Assembly: GCA_963760435.1 (NCBI GenBank)
Contig: CAVXDE010000025.1
Span: forward strand, 1 to 64,000
Direction: 5' to 3'
DNA: 64,000 nucleotides
Source of the DNA: JAFAXD01 sp963760435
GTDB lineage: Bacteria; Pseudomonadota; Alphaproteobacteria; Rhizobiales; Xanthobacteraceae
Shown: one piece after another, positions 27,363-35,217 of the stretch
Numbering within the stretch: position 1 is the stretch's first letter
How the letters are laid out: every line of letters starts with the position of its first letter
The notes under the pieces: generated by a model
Seen by the model: the letters and a program-made list of their open reading frames with translations, nothing else
Told to the model about the DNA's origin: nothing
Database searches by the model: none
Program-made: the position numbers and the translations under genes

Positions 27363-28287
27363 GGCCGGCGAGCTGATCCTTGGTGAGCGGCGCCTCCGTG
27401 TACTTGAGCGCCACCGCATCGTTGACGATTGTGTCGAGGCCGACGATGCGGTCGGGATCAAGCGCCTGTTTGGGAAAGAAACCGTCGCGCGTGCGCTTGG
27501 CCTTCGCTTCGCTGATGCCGACGAAGTCGGCGTAGATCTTCAGCGCGGCGGGATCCGCATACATGTAATCGATGGTCTCGCGGTAGGCCTTCATGTAGGC
27601 ATCGAAGACCGGCTTGCGGGCGCCGAGCGCCTGGGCATTGGCGATCAGCGTGCGCACGGTCTGGCCTTTGAAAGCCGCCGCGTCATTGCCGCTGGCGATG
27701 ACGCGGATCTCGCCTTTGTCGATCTGATCGAGACCGAACGGCGGCGCCGACCAGCCGACATCGACCTGGCCGGACATGACCTGCGTGAGCGTTGATGACG
27801 GGCTGCCGGTCGCGACTGGCTTGGCCTTGAGGTTGTATTGTTTCATGAAGGCGGTGACGATGCCGTCGGTCGAGGAGCCCTTGGTGGAAAAGGCGATGGT
27901 CTTGCCGGCCGTGTCCTCGAGCGAGCGGATCGGCGAATCGGATTTGACATACCAGTAGAGATCGGCGGCTCCGGTGGTCTCCGCGCCGATGATGCGCACC
28001 GGCGCGCCCTTGGAGTAAAAACTCAGCGCGCCCATGATGCCCACCGCAACGCCGATATCGACGCTGCCGGCCACGACGGGCTGCTGGGTCTCGCCCGAGC
28101 CTTGGGTGTAGACGAGCTCGAGCGTGAGCCCGTGTTTCTTGAAGATGCCGGCGCGCTGGCCGATCTCGGAGACCGACGTATCCCAGTTGCCGCGCTGACC
28201 GACGGTGAGCTTCAGCGTTTCGTCAGCGGCGGCGGGGGCGGCGAGCAGTACGCAGCTGGCGATGAGTAGCGCTTGCAGGCCTTTCAC
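27340..28287 (-). CDS. NMT1/SsuA-type ABC substrate-binding protein
   Basis: A 315-residue periplasmic protein with a cleavable signal (MKGLQALLIASCVLLAAPAAA). The mature start LKLTVGQRGNWDTSVSEIG and the block GVAVGIMGALSFYSKGAPVRIIG fit the NitT/TauT/SsuA family that binds sulfonates, nitrate, pyrimidines or aromatic acids. No permease or ATPase is adjacent, so it is an orphan. It is convergent with the FkbM gene and overlaps it by 23 bases. The ligand is unknown. Confidence 0.8.
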   Translation of the reverse strand: MKGLQALLIASCVLLAAPAAADETLKLTVGQRGNWDTSVSEIGQRAGIFKKHGLTLELVYTQGSGETQQPVVAGSVDIGVAVGIMGALSFYSKGAPVRIIGAETTGAADLYWYVKSDSPIRSLEDTAGKTIAFSTKGSSTDGIVTAFMKQYNLKAKPVATGSPSSTLTQVMSGQVDVGWSAPPFGLDQIDKGEIRVIASGNDAAAFKGQTVRTLIANAQALGARKPVFDAYMKAYRETIDYMYADPAALKIYADFVGISEAKAKRTRDGFFPKQALDPDRIVGLDTIVNDAVALKYTEAPLTKDQLAGLIQIPPR

Positions 28288-28334
28288 GATGTCCTCCCTG
28301 GTTTTGTTGTGATTTTAACGCTTATCTCTCGGCT

Positions 28335-28415
28335 CGTCATTGCGAGCGAAGCGAAGCAATCCAGCGCTGAGTCGCCGCTCTGGATTGCTTCGGCGCTGCG
28401 CGCCTCGCAATGACG
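28335..28415. repeat. REP-like palindrome A3 (CGTCATTGCGAGC family)
   Basis: A third copy of the 80-84 base palindrome seen at 6910 and 8791, with the same arms but a different loop (CGCTGAGTCGCCGCT). It fills most of the gap between the binding protein and the Rieske oxygenase. Confidence 0.85.
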
Positions 28416-28436
28416 AGGACCCGCTGGCCGGCCATC

Positions 28437-29732
28437 CTACTCCGCCGCGGTCATCTGCGGCGCGCGCGGCGCCGTGCCTCCCAGTGTGCGCCAGTCGACG
28501 CTCTTCGGGACCACGCCCTCGAACGAGGCGATCTCAACGTGCGGGATGTGCGGCTCGGTCCTGCCCAGCGCCGGGCCGCCGTCGCGCATGGCCTTTGCGG
28601 CGTCGACCATCAGGCGGCGGAAGCGCGCGACCGCGATATCGCTGGTGCCGAGCCAATCCCTGGTGCGATCGGCGATGCGGCCCATGGTCTCCCACATGGC
28701 GATGTCCTGGTTGGGAATGCCGGGGATCCCGGTGAAGTTGCCGAGCTTCATCGCCTGACGATCCTGGCCGAAGTTGTTGGCGAGCGTGCGCAGATTGTGG
28801 AAGTCGGATGTGAGATCGATCCCCGGCTGCGCGTGATTGAACTTGCGCCACGCCTCCTCGTCGATGCCCGGCTTGCTGCCGTCGGTCCAGGCAAAGAAAT
28901 AAAAGGTCGTGTTGATGTCATCCGCCGGCACGATCACGCTCGCCACGTTGTAGGCGTTGTTGGGCGGGATCAAACAGGTGAACGGCGCGATGTAGACCGT
29001 GGTGCGGACGTAGTCATGCGTGTCCGCGTTGTAGATCGGCTTGCGGATCGCGGCATAGCGAAAGCCGTAGCTCGTGGTCTCGGCCTGCATGCGCGGCGCC
29101 TTGTCGGTCGAGGGCCGCAGCCACGAACTATCCGTCGCCTTGGCGGCATCGACGTTGGCCGGCACCATGTCGGAGGAATGCAGGCTCGAGGAATGCGCGG
29201 AGTCGATCTGACCCTCGAGGATCTGCGCCCAGTTGCAGGGCACGTGGATCTTCACGATCGCGCATTTTGTTGTCGGCGTCGGCGCGAAGGCCGGCGGCTC
29301 GAACTCCGGCATGGTCTCCGGCGGACCCATATAGGTCCACACGAGGCCGCCGCTCTCGCGCACCGGATAGGCTTTGTGTTTGATCTTCTCGCCGATGCGG
29401 CTGCCGGGCGGCTCGGAGGCCATCTCCAGCACATTGCCGTCCACGTCCATCTTCCAGCCGTGATAAAGGCAGCGCAGGCCGCACGCCTCATTCCGGCCAA
29501 GCGCCAGCGAGGCGCGGCGATGCGGACAATGCTCGTCGAGCATGCCGAGCCGGCCGTTGCTGTCGCGGAACGCCACCAGCTCCTCGCCCAGCAATTGCAC
29601 GCGCACCGGCGCGCCGTCGCGCTCGGCAACTTCCTCCGACAAACACGCGGGAATCCAGTGCCGGCGCATCAGCTGCCCCATCGGGGCGTCGCCGGTCACA
29701 AGGCACAGCAACTCGTTCTCGTCCCGGGTCAT
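28437..29732 (-). CDS. Rieske ring-hydroxylating oxygenase, alpha subunit (phthalate 4,5-dioxygenase-like)
   Basis: A 431-residue oxygenase. The Rieske 2Fe-2S site is C-P-H (EHCPHRRASLALG) and CLYHGW. The mononuclear iron motif H-x4-H lies in DSAHSSSLHSSD, preceded by an Asp for electron transfer. It resembles the one-component oxygenases of the phthalate/vanillate group that hydroxylate or demethylate aromatic acids with help from a separate reductase, which is not adjacent. ATG 29732 follows GGAGGAG; a longer frame is spurious. It is divergent from a MarR regulator across a strong palindrome. Confidence 0.85.
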   Translation of the reverse strand: MTRDENELLCLVTGDAPMGQLMRRHWIPACLSEEVAERDGAPVRVQLLGEELVAFRDSNGRLGMLDEHCPHRRASLALGRNEACGLRCLYHGWKMDVDGNVLEMASEPPGSRIGEKIKHKAYPVRESGGLVWTYMGPPETMPEFEPPAFAPTPTTKCAIVKIHVPCNWAQILEGQIDSAHSSSLHSSDMVPANVDAAKATDSSWLRPSTDKAPRMQAETTSYGFRYAAIRKPIYNADTHDYVRTTVYIAPFTCLIPPNNAYNVASVIVPADDINTTFYFFAWTDGSKPGIDEEAWRKFNHAQPGIDLTSDFHNLRTLANNFGQDRQAMKLGNFTGIPGIPNQDIAMWETMGRIADRTRDWLGTSDIAVARFRRLMVDAAKAMRDGGPALGRTEPHIPHVEIASFEGVVPKSVDWRTLGGTAPRAPQMTAAE

Positions 29733-29765
29733 TGGTACTCCTCCCGCGTTGCGCGTGCCGCTTGA

Positions 29766-29787
29766 TTTACTTAGGTCTCTAAGTAAA
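29766..29787. promoter_or_regulatory. Operator palindrome for the divergent MarR regulator
   Basis: A perfect inverted repeat, TTTACTTAG-N4-CTAAGTAAA, in the 92-base gap between the Rieske oxygenase and the MarR gene. Its size and AT-rich symmetry match MarR-family operators. It sits 33 bases before the oxygenase start and 37 before the regulator start, so binding could repress both. Confidence 0.7.
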
Positions 29788-29824
29788 ATCATAGCCAAAT
29801 CTGCCGCGAAGGTCCAGTACCCCG

Positions 29825-30514
29825 ATGCCCGCCCGGAAACCTCAAAGCCCAACGACTGATGTGATCCTGCGGCATTGGCGGGAGGCCGTGCCCAACGATC
29901 GCCTGGCGCACCTCGTCAAGGACGCGACGCGCGGGCTTGTGCGCGCCCTGACGATGCGGCTCGCCGAGCACCGCGTCTCCTTCGGACATTGGGCCTTCCT
30001 GCGCATCCTGTGGGAGACGGACGGGCTCACCCAGCGCGAGCTCAGCCTGCAGGCCGGCGTCATGGAGCCGACCACATTCGCGGCAATCAAGGCGATGGAG
30101 AAGCTTGGCTACGTGGAGCGCCGGCAGAAGCCGTCGAGCCGCAAGAACGTGTACGTGTTCCTCACGCCCGCCGGCCGCGCGCTTAAGAGCAAGCTCGTCC
30201 GGTTCGCCGAGGGCGTGAACGACATCGCCATTCGCGGCATCCCGGCGGCCGACGTCGGGGTCACCCGGAGGACCCTGCTGGCAATGATTGAAAACCTCGC
30301 CGCCGAGGAAGCAGCGTCACAAGGCGCGATGCGCCGCATGCCATCGACGCGTCACATGGGACGGCTCGTGGCCGAGGCCGGGAAATGGCACGCGCCGGCG
30401 CGGCGCACAGCCCAACCCTTGAGCTCAATCTGCTTTCAGGCCGGCGTGTTTGACGACGCCCGCCCGCTCTGCGGCATCATCAAGGATAGGTTTGCACGTA
30501 CTGCGCCAGAATAA
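29825..30514 (+). CDS. MarR-family transcriptional regulator
   Basis: A 229-residue winged-helix regulator. The recognition region is LTQRELSLQAGVMEPTTFAA, and the wing follows at YVERRQKPSSRKNVYVFLT. MarR proteins usually repress a neighbouring operon until an aromatic ligand binds. The long C-terminal tail past residue 165 is unusual for the family. It probably controls the divergent Rieske oxygenase through the palindrome at 29766-29787. Confidence 0.85.
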   Translation: MPARKPQSPTTDVILRHWREAVPNDRLAHLVKDATRGLVRALTMRLAEHRVSFGHWAFLRILWETDGLTQRELSLQAGVMEPTTFAAIKAMEKLGYVERRQKPSSRKNVYVFLTPAGRALKSKLVRFAEGVNDIAIRGIPAADVGVTRRTLLAMIENLAAEEAASQGAMRRMPSTRHMGRLVAEAGKWHAPARRTAQPLSSICFQAGVFDDARPLCGIIKDRFARTAPE

Positions 30515-30520
30515 GCACAA

Positions 30521-30548
30521 AGCGCGCGGCCCCATGGGGCCGCGCGCT
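30521..30548. terminator. Perfect 28-base hairpin between convergent genes
   Basis: A perfect palindrome AGCGCGCGGCCCC / GGGGCCGCGCGCT directly after the MarR stop and before the convergent end of the lipoprotein gene. There is no long T-run, so it may act as a bidirectional attenuator or a weak terminator. Confidence 0.5.
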
Positions 30549-30596
30549 CAGTTGCAGGTTTAGCGATTTGCGGGATTTTGTCTTCAGTCGTTTGAC

Positions 30597-30935
30597 CTAA
30601 CGCACGCGGCGCACCGTGACGTAAGCGGTGACACCGCGCGTAGCAATGCGTACGGTTTTTGTTGCGCCGACGGGGCCGCCAAACTTACCCCGGCTGAGCA
30701 CTGACGCGCAGAGCTGGTTGGCGACCTGCAGCGCAGTTAGTCCCGCAACGTTGACGCCGGGGATCATGCTGGCGATTTGAACGCCGACCACCTCGATGCC
30801 GCAGGCCTGCTGTGCGATTGCCGCCGCCTGGTTGAGCAAGGTATCGAGTTGAGGGTTGCCGGTGGAGGGTACGTTGCAGGCGGCGAGCGACAGGGTGGCC
30901 GCGGCCAAGCCGGCCGCGATCATTCGTTTCAACAT
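30597..30935 (-). CDS. Small lipoprotein, unknown function
   Basis: A 112-residue protein with a lipoprotein signal ending LSLAAC, so Cys20 would be lipidated. The mature part has QLDTLLNQAAAIAQQACG and a basic C-terminus. I do not recognise a family. It is the last gene of a leftward set starting with the GH25 endolysin; its place suggests a phage-derived envelope protein, perhaps spanin-like, though that is speculation. Confidence 0.6.
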   Translation of the reverse strand: MLKRMIAAGLAAATLSLAACNVPSTGNPQLDTLLNQAAAIAQQACGIEVVGVQIASMIPGVNVAGLTALQVANQLCASVLSRGKFGGPVGATKTVRIATRGVTAYVTVRRVR

Positions 30936-31006
30936 GACGATGTCCTTTGATTTTCTGGGAGGGAATGCGGAAGAGATCGGGGCGCGAAACAGGGAAATGC
31001 GGCCGA

Positions 31007-31780
31007 TCAGGCGGCCAATTCGGTTTGCGACAGACTGGCCAAGTAAGCGTCAAGCGTCGGCAGATCGAAATTGTCGATCGTGCGCTGGTTCTTCATGATG
31101 CGCGATTTGTTGAGATAAACGACTCCTTCGTCCATGTAGGTCTCGACCCATTGCGGGGTGGCATCGTGCAAGCGTCCCCAGGTCACCAACAGGTAATTGC
31201 CGTGGCTGTTGCGGCCAATAATCGGAACATAATGGCCGTCCTGACCTTTCTCTCCGCGAACGACGGTCCAGGTCTGGCCGCGATCGAACTGATCCTGCGC
31301 GTTCGACGGCAACAGCACGCCAAGCCCGATTGTGTTGAACAGCCAGACGGCTTGCGCGAGTTGCTCGAGATTGCCAGGCTCAAGCCACGCATAGGCGTCG
31401 TCCTTCCAGCGACGGCCAAGCGAATCGCGGATACCGATCTTGCGTCGGTAAGATGCGAGCTGCCCCAGGTCCGTACCCTGGTCGGAGTCCGGGTTCGATG
31501 GATTGAACCCCGTACTCGCATAATCGTCGAGCACGTTCCGATCGGTGAAATGAACGCGTGGGAGAATGCCGATCTCGGCGGCGATGATCATGCGCTCGTG
31601 CGCCGAGCCCGACCACGCACAACACCCGTACCGGTCATTGGCGAGCATCCCCCACGACTGGTTCAGTTCGTGGCCGAGCACGCCCGGAACCGGTGGCAGC
31701 CTCGGCGGCAGTAGCGATCGTAGTTTCAGATCGCGGACGTCAGGCGTAGCCGGCTTCTTGCCGGTCTTGTATTTGCTCAC
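31007..31780 (-). CDS. Papain-like fold phage-associated protein, unknown function
   Basis: About 257 residues. A Cys-rich motif at residues 44-61 (WGMLANDRYGCCAWSGSAH) resembles the catalytic Cys region of C1/C39-like peptidases, and a later His-Asn-containing block (DGHYVPIIGRNSHGNYLLV) could complete a Cys-His dyad. No signal peptide. The GTG start at 31780 overlaps the stop of the holin-like gene as GTGA, so translation is coupled. Proteins of this type occur next to phage lysis genes; the substrate is unknown. Confidence 0.55.
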   Translation of the reverse strand: MSKYKTGKKPATPDVRDLKLRSLLPPRLPPVPGVLGHELNQSWGMLANDRYGCCAWSGSAHERMIIAAEIGILPRVHFTDRNVLDDYASTGFNPSNPDSDQGTDLGQLASYRRKIGIRDSLGRRWKDDAYAWLEPGNLEQLAQAVWLFNTIGLGVLLPSNAQDQFDRGQTWTVVRGEKGQDGHYVPIIGRNSHGNYLLVTWGRLHDATPQWVETYMDEGVVYLNKSRIMKNQRTIDNFDLPTLDAYLASLSQTELAA

Positions 31781-31959
31781 TGCGACTTCGCTTCGGGCAG
31801 GAATACGCTCAGAACGCCGCCGATCGCCAATGACAGCGACACGATGGCGCTGACCTGAGCGTCGGAAAAATGCAGACCAAGCGCTGCGAAAACCGTGCCG
31901 AGCCCGGTGTAGGTGGACGGCTCTTTGAGGCGATCGATCAGATAATTCACGAGAGTCAT
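31777..31959 (-). CDS. Holin-like small membrane protein
   Basis: A 60-residue protein with one or two hydrophobic segments (VSAIVSLSLAIGGVLSVFLP) and the N-terminal EPSTYTGLGTVFAALG pattern seen in short phage holin-like proteins. It sits directly after the GH25 endolysin and before the papain-like gene. Holins form membrane lesions that release the endolysin. Short length limits certainty. Confidence 0.55.
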   Translation of the reverse strand: MTLVNYLIDRLKEPSTYTGLGTVFAALGLHFSDAQVSAIVSLSLAIGGVLSVFLPEAKSQ

Positions 31960-32004
31960 GGTTGTCCTCCGATTTGCTGGTTGGATGAGCAGGAAAAAAT
32001 CGAC

Positions 32005-32625
32005 TTAAGCGCGCCCCGTGGCCCACTCGGCCGCGAGTTGCTCCGGGGTTCCGGCGTAGGAGTTGATGTCGCAATGGCCGACGCCGGGCACGGTGTGCGG
32101 AGGTGGGCCAACTTCGCCGTCGGTGAACTGCCACAGCCAATATGGCCGCGGCAGCACGGGCTGCACGCCGTAGCGGGCGACCCATGTACGCCGTGCGCCG
32201 AAGGTGGACTGCGGGGCGTAGAGCTGCGCCAAAAAGTGCTGCGGACCATAAACAACACATTGTCCCGGCCGCCCCAACTCGTTCTCGACCTTATCGACCC
32301 ACTGCATGACCTGCGCGGCGCTCATGGTGTTGGCGCCGTAATCCTCCCAGTCGAGCGCAAACAGCTCATCCGGATCGGGTGAAGCGAAACGCAGGTAGTT
32401 GTCGGCCTGGAGCATCGTGTTGGTGCGATCAGCAAAATGATAGGAGCCCCACTTGAGGCCCGCTCGCTTCGCAAGACGCTGCTGAGCGACGTATCTATCG
32501 TCGCGCAGGCTCGTGCTTTGGGTCGCCTTGAAGATGACGCCGACATAACCGGCGGCTCGGACCGCCGTGAAATCGTGCGCCGGATCCCAATGCGAGAGAT
32601 CGATGACAAGCGGGTGCACTGTCAT
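32005..32625 (-). CDS. GH25-type muramidase (phage endolysin)
   Basis: A 206-residue glycoside hydrolase 25 domain. The family acidic residues are Asp9 in VIDLSHWD and Asp92/Glu94 in ALDWEDY; the barrel also has VGVIFKATQ and WGSYHFA. GH25 enzymes cut the MurNAc-GlcNAc bond of peptidoglycan. No signal peptide, as expected for a holin-dependent endolysin. It heads a leftward lysis cassette. Confidence 0.8.
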   Translation of the reverse strand: MTVHPLVIDLSHWDPAHDFTAVRAAGYVGVIFKATQSTSLRDDRYVAQQRLAKRAGLKWGSYHFADRTNTMLQADNYLRFASPDPDELFALDWEDYGANTMSAAQVMQWVDKVENELGRPGQCVVYGPQHFLAQLYAPQSTFGARRTWVARYGVQPVLPRPYWLWQFTDGEVGPPPHTVPGVGHCDINSYAGTPEQLAAEWATGRA

Positions 32626-32895
32626 GAAGGAGCTGTCCTGTATGTTTGAAGTTGGCGAAGCAGAGAGCGGCGTTCACCGTCGTGCGACGGAGCTGAGCCT
32701 CGCTGGAAGCAGGCCTTGACGCGCAGGTGAGCAGATGGCCCGGCACTCAGGGCCGGGGCGCCACGGATTATTTGAAGCTCTCACCGCACACGGGTGCCGC
32801 AATAGCAAGCCGACCTGTGTTTTGCTTTTCGCGATGTCAAGTGGCCGCGATCGTCCGGCGTCCAACGGACGCGACGGACGAACTCCTTCAAGAAA

Positions 32896-32931
32896 TAAAA
32901 AAGCCCCCCGCCTTGCAGGCGGAGGGTTTTC
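32896..32931. terminator. Rho-independent terminator, bidirectional
   Basis: An A-run, then the stem CCCCGCCT-TGC-AGGCGGAGGG and a T-run. It reads as a terminator on both strands and lies just past the stop of the amidohydrolase. The rest of the 341-base gap 32626-32966 shows no gene I can support. Confidence 0.85.
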
Positions 32932-32966
32932 TATGTCGTCAGCGATAAATAAGGGCCAGACTAAAA

Positions 32967-34196
32967 CTAAGCCGCCAGGTTGCCGAACTTTGCCAGGTTT
33001 TCGCGCTGCTTGTCGTTGCGCGGCGGCAGCTTGAACAGCCGCGACGCGGTGCCGCCGAGGATGTTGTGCTTGGCCTTCTCCGACACGAACTTGAGGTCCC
33101 AGATCGTGCTCGGCAGGTCGAAGTCCCAGTGCGGATAATCCGATGAGTAAAGGAGCTGCGTCTCCGCATTGATCATGCGGAACGTGCACTCCATCGCCTG
33201 CACGTCCTGGGTCTCCATCGGCTGCGAGGAGTAGTACATGTCGCGCATGTAGTCGCTCGGCTTCTTCTTGAGCAACGGCGCTTCCGACGGGCGCAGCATG
33301 TATTCGTGGTCGAGCCGCTGCATCAGGAACGGGATCCAGGCGAGCCCCGCCTCGACCCAGATCACCGGCAGCTTGGGAAAGCGCTCACCCATGCCATTGA
33401 TGACCCAGTTGGTGCAATGAAGGATGTTGTAGAACGAGAACCCGAGCGCATGCACGGAGATGAACCGGTTGCAGCCACGGAACACCGGCTCGCCCCAGTT
33501 CACCCCGGAGTGGAACGCGAGCGACAAGCCGCGCTCTTCGATCGCGCGATAGACCTTCATGTAGGCATTGTCGTGCACCGGCAGCGTGCGCACGGTGGTG
33601 ACCATGAACCCGGTCACACCCTTGCGGTCGCCGAACTGCTCGACGTGGCGCAGGCTCGCATCCGGATCGGAGAACGGCAGGTTGAGCATGGAATACATGC
33701 GCCCGTCCGACTCCGGCAGCACCTTCTCGGTGATCCAGCGGCTATAGGCCCAGCAAAGGTCGACCTCCATTTCCTTCTGCGGATGCGTGCCGAGGCTGAG
33801 CATGCCGGTCGGGAACAGGCAGGAGTAGTCGACCCCCATTGCGTCCATCCAGCGCTCGCCGAGTTGGACGTCGCGGATGCGGCCCGGCTCGGTCTTCTCC
33901 GATGAGCGCAGCGGGTAGCGGGTGACCCGGCCGCCCATGTCCTGATAACCGATCACTTGCGGCAGCAGGCTGTTGCGCGAGCGGCCTTGGACCGACAGCT
34001 GGCGCAGCACATCGTTTTCCATGAACGGCAGAATTTCGCCCATGTGCTCATTTTCATAATGATGGGCGTCGACATCGACGATCAGGATGTCGTCGAACTT
34101 ACGTTGATGCGCCTGCTGGCGTGCGTGGGCCAGAAGCCGGGTGGTGTTGAGCTCATCGACCGTGACGCGCCGGCCGCGATCAGCAACGAGGTCCAT
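32967..34196 (-). CDS. Amidohydrolase 2 family protein (ACMSD-like metal-dependent decarboxylase/hydrolase)
   Basis: A 409-residue TIM-barrel protein. The N-terminal metal motif is IVDVDAHHYENEHM (D-x-H-H variant), followed by SLAFHSGVNWG (His) and LLYSSDYPHWD (Asp). Family members are often non-oxidative decarboxylases of aromatic acids. ATG 34196 follows TAGGAGGAA. It ends a leftward run with the 127-residue protein and the Rieske protein, and is followed by a terminator. The combination suggests a step on a ring-cleavage intermediate. Confidence 0.8.
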   Translation of the reverse strand: MDLVADRGRRVTVDELNTTRLLAHARQQAHQRKFDDILIVDVDAHHYENEHMGEILPFMENDVLRQLSVQGRSRNSLLPQVIGYQDMGGRVTRYPLRSSEKTEPGRIRDVQLGERWMDAMGVDYSCLFPTGMLSLGTHPQKEMEVDLCWAYSRWITEKVLPESDGRMYSMLNLPFSDPDASLRHVEQFGDRKGVTGFMVTTVRTLPVHDNAYMKVYRAIEERGLSLAFHSGVNWGEPVFRGCNRFISVHALGFSFYNILHCTNWVINGMGERFPKLPVIWVEAGLAWIPFLMQRLDHEYMLRPSEAPLLKKKPSDYMRDMYYSSQPMETQDVQAMECTFRMINAETQLLYSSDYPHWDFDLPSTIWDLKFVSEKAKHNILGGTASRLFKLPPRNDKQRENLAKFGNLAA

Positions 34197-34224
34197 GGGG
34201 TTCCTCCTAATTCGACAAAAGTGG

Positions 34225-34608
34225 TTAGCGTCCGGTCCAGCTCTGCCACATGCCGAGCTCGAACACGGCGAGATTGGCCGCGCGCAGGATCCCGCTCGCG
34301 GTCGACATCACGGCGGTCGGCGGCACGCCCAGCGGTTTCAACGGCAGATGTTGCTGGCCGGCCTCGACCTGCGCCGAATAAAGGTTGCAGGCGGCCGCCA
34401 TCAGCGCCTGCAGGGCTTCCTCGCTGAGCGCGTCGGTCTCACCGGCCGCAAGGCTGCGCTCGATTTGGGCCGCAAGTTGAAGCGCAGCTTCGGAGAGATC
34501 GTTGGATTTTGTCTTAGCCGCCACGACGGCGGGCTTGGCGGCGCGTTTGGGTTGAACGGCTTTGGCCGCCGGTTTGGGCTGCGCGGCCGCGCTCCTACGC
34601 GACGACAT
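34225..34608 (-). CDS. Hypothetical protein with Ala/Lys-rich N-terminus
   Basis: A 127-residue protein. Its first 35 residues are Ala/Pro/Lys-rich (QPKPAAKAVQPKRAAKPAV) and probably disordered. The rest is helical (LSEAALQLAAQIERSLAAG and QALMAAACNLYSAQVE). I know no function. It overlaps the end of the Rieske protein by 14 bases and precedes the amidohydrolase, so it is probably part of the catabolic operon and may be an accessory subunit. Confidence 0.65.
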   Translation of the reverse strand: MSSRRSAAAQPKPAAKAVQPKRAAKPAVVAAKTKSNDLSEAALQLAAQIERSLAAGETDALSEEALQALMAAACNLYSAQVEAGQQHLPLKPLGVPPTAVMSTASGILRAANLAVFELGMWQSWTGR

Positions 34609-34966
34609 AAAGGTCGTCTCCTCGTTGCACGACCTGGAATTTGCGCAGCTTCAAGCTCCGGTCGGAGACGCATTCGCCGGTCTTCATGTCGTATTCGTAG
34701 CCGTGCCAGGGGCAGACGAAGTGGAGCTCATCCTCGGAGAAATAGAGGCCGAGCGAAGTCTTGTCGGGCTTGAGCCGCTCCTCGACCTTGGCAATGGTGA
34801 GCCCTTCGCAAGCCGGTCCGCCCTGGTGCAGGCAGTAGTTGCTGTAAGCGTAGAACTCGCCCTTGTCGCGGAACACCCCGACCTCGGTATTGCCGAGGAA
34901 TACAATACGCCGATCCCCGTCCTTGAACTCGGAGGCCTTGCCGACGAGCTTCTCCCGTTCCGCCAT
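34595..34966 (-). CDS. Rieske 2Fe-2S protein with long insert between ligand pairs
   Basis: A 123-residue single-domain Rieske protein. The cluster ligands are C45/H47 (YCLHQGG) and C85/H88 (VCPWHGYEYD). The spacing between them, 37 residues, is more than twice the usual 15-17; the insert is EGLTIAKVEERLKPDKTSLG. It likely carries electrons to an oxygenase or acts as a small subunit. ATG 34966 follows AGGGAGA. It is the first gene of the leftward trio with the unknown protein and the amidohydrolase. Confidence 0.8.
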   Translation of the reverse strand: MAEREKLVGKASEFKDGDRRIVFLGNTEVGVFRDKGEFYAYSNYCLHQGGPACEGLTIAKVEERLKPDKTSLGLYFSEDELHFVCPWHGYEYDMKTGECVSDRSLKLRKFQVVQRGDDLYVVA

Positions 34967-35072
34967 TCTGGTGCGTCTCCCTGCGCCGATTGCGTGATTT
35001 GTCCGCAATTTGCGCCTTCCGGAGGGTCAACGCAACGGGCACCCTGACATGGGGCAAATGCAGCATCTTCCG

Positions 35073-35197
35073 CCCTCATCCTGAGGAGCGTGACCGGAGG
35101 TCACGCGTCTCGAAGGATGGCCGCGGGCGAGGGCCTCCATTGTGGCCGTCCTTCGAGACGCCTTGGCCCTGTGGGCCAAGGCTCCTCAGGACGAGGG
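35073..35197. repeat. Palindromic repeat C1 (CCCTCATCCTGAGGAGC family)
   Basis: A 125-base imperfect palindrome with outer arms CCCTCATCCTGAGGAGC / GCTCCTCAGGACGAGGG and inner CTCGAAGGATGG / CCGTCCTTCGAG. Related copies lie at 38701 and 58462. It fills the gap between the extradiol dioxygenase and the Rieske protein. Confidence 0.85.
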
Positions 35198-35217
35198 TTT
35201 ACTGTGTACCGCGTCCC

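Noticed and set aside
28410..29765. 451-residue plus-strand open frame
   Set aside because: Fully antisense to the Rieske oxygenase, whose cluster and iron motifs are clear; composition is Arg/His-rich without recognisable domains.
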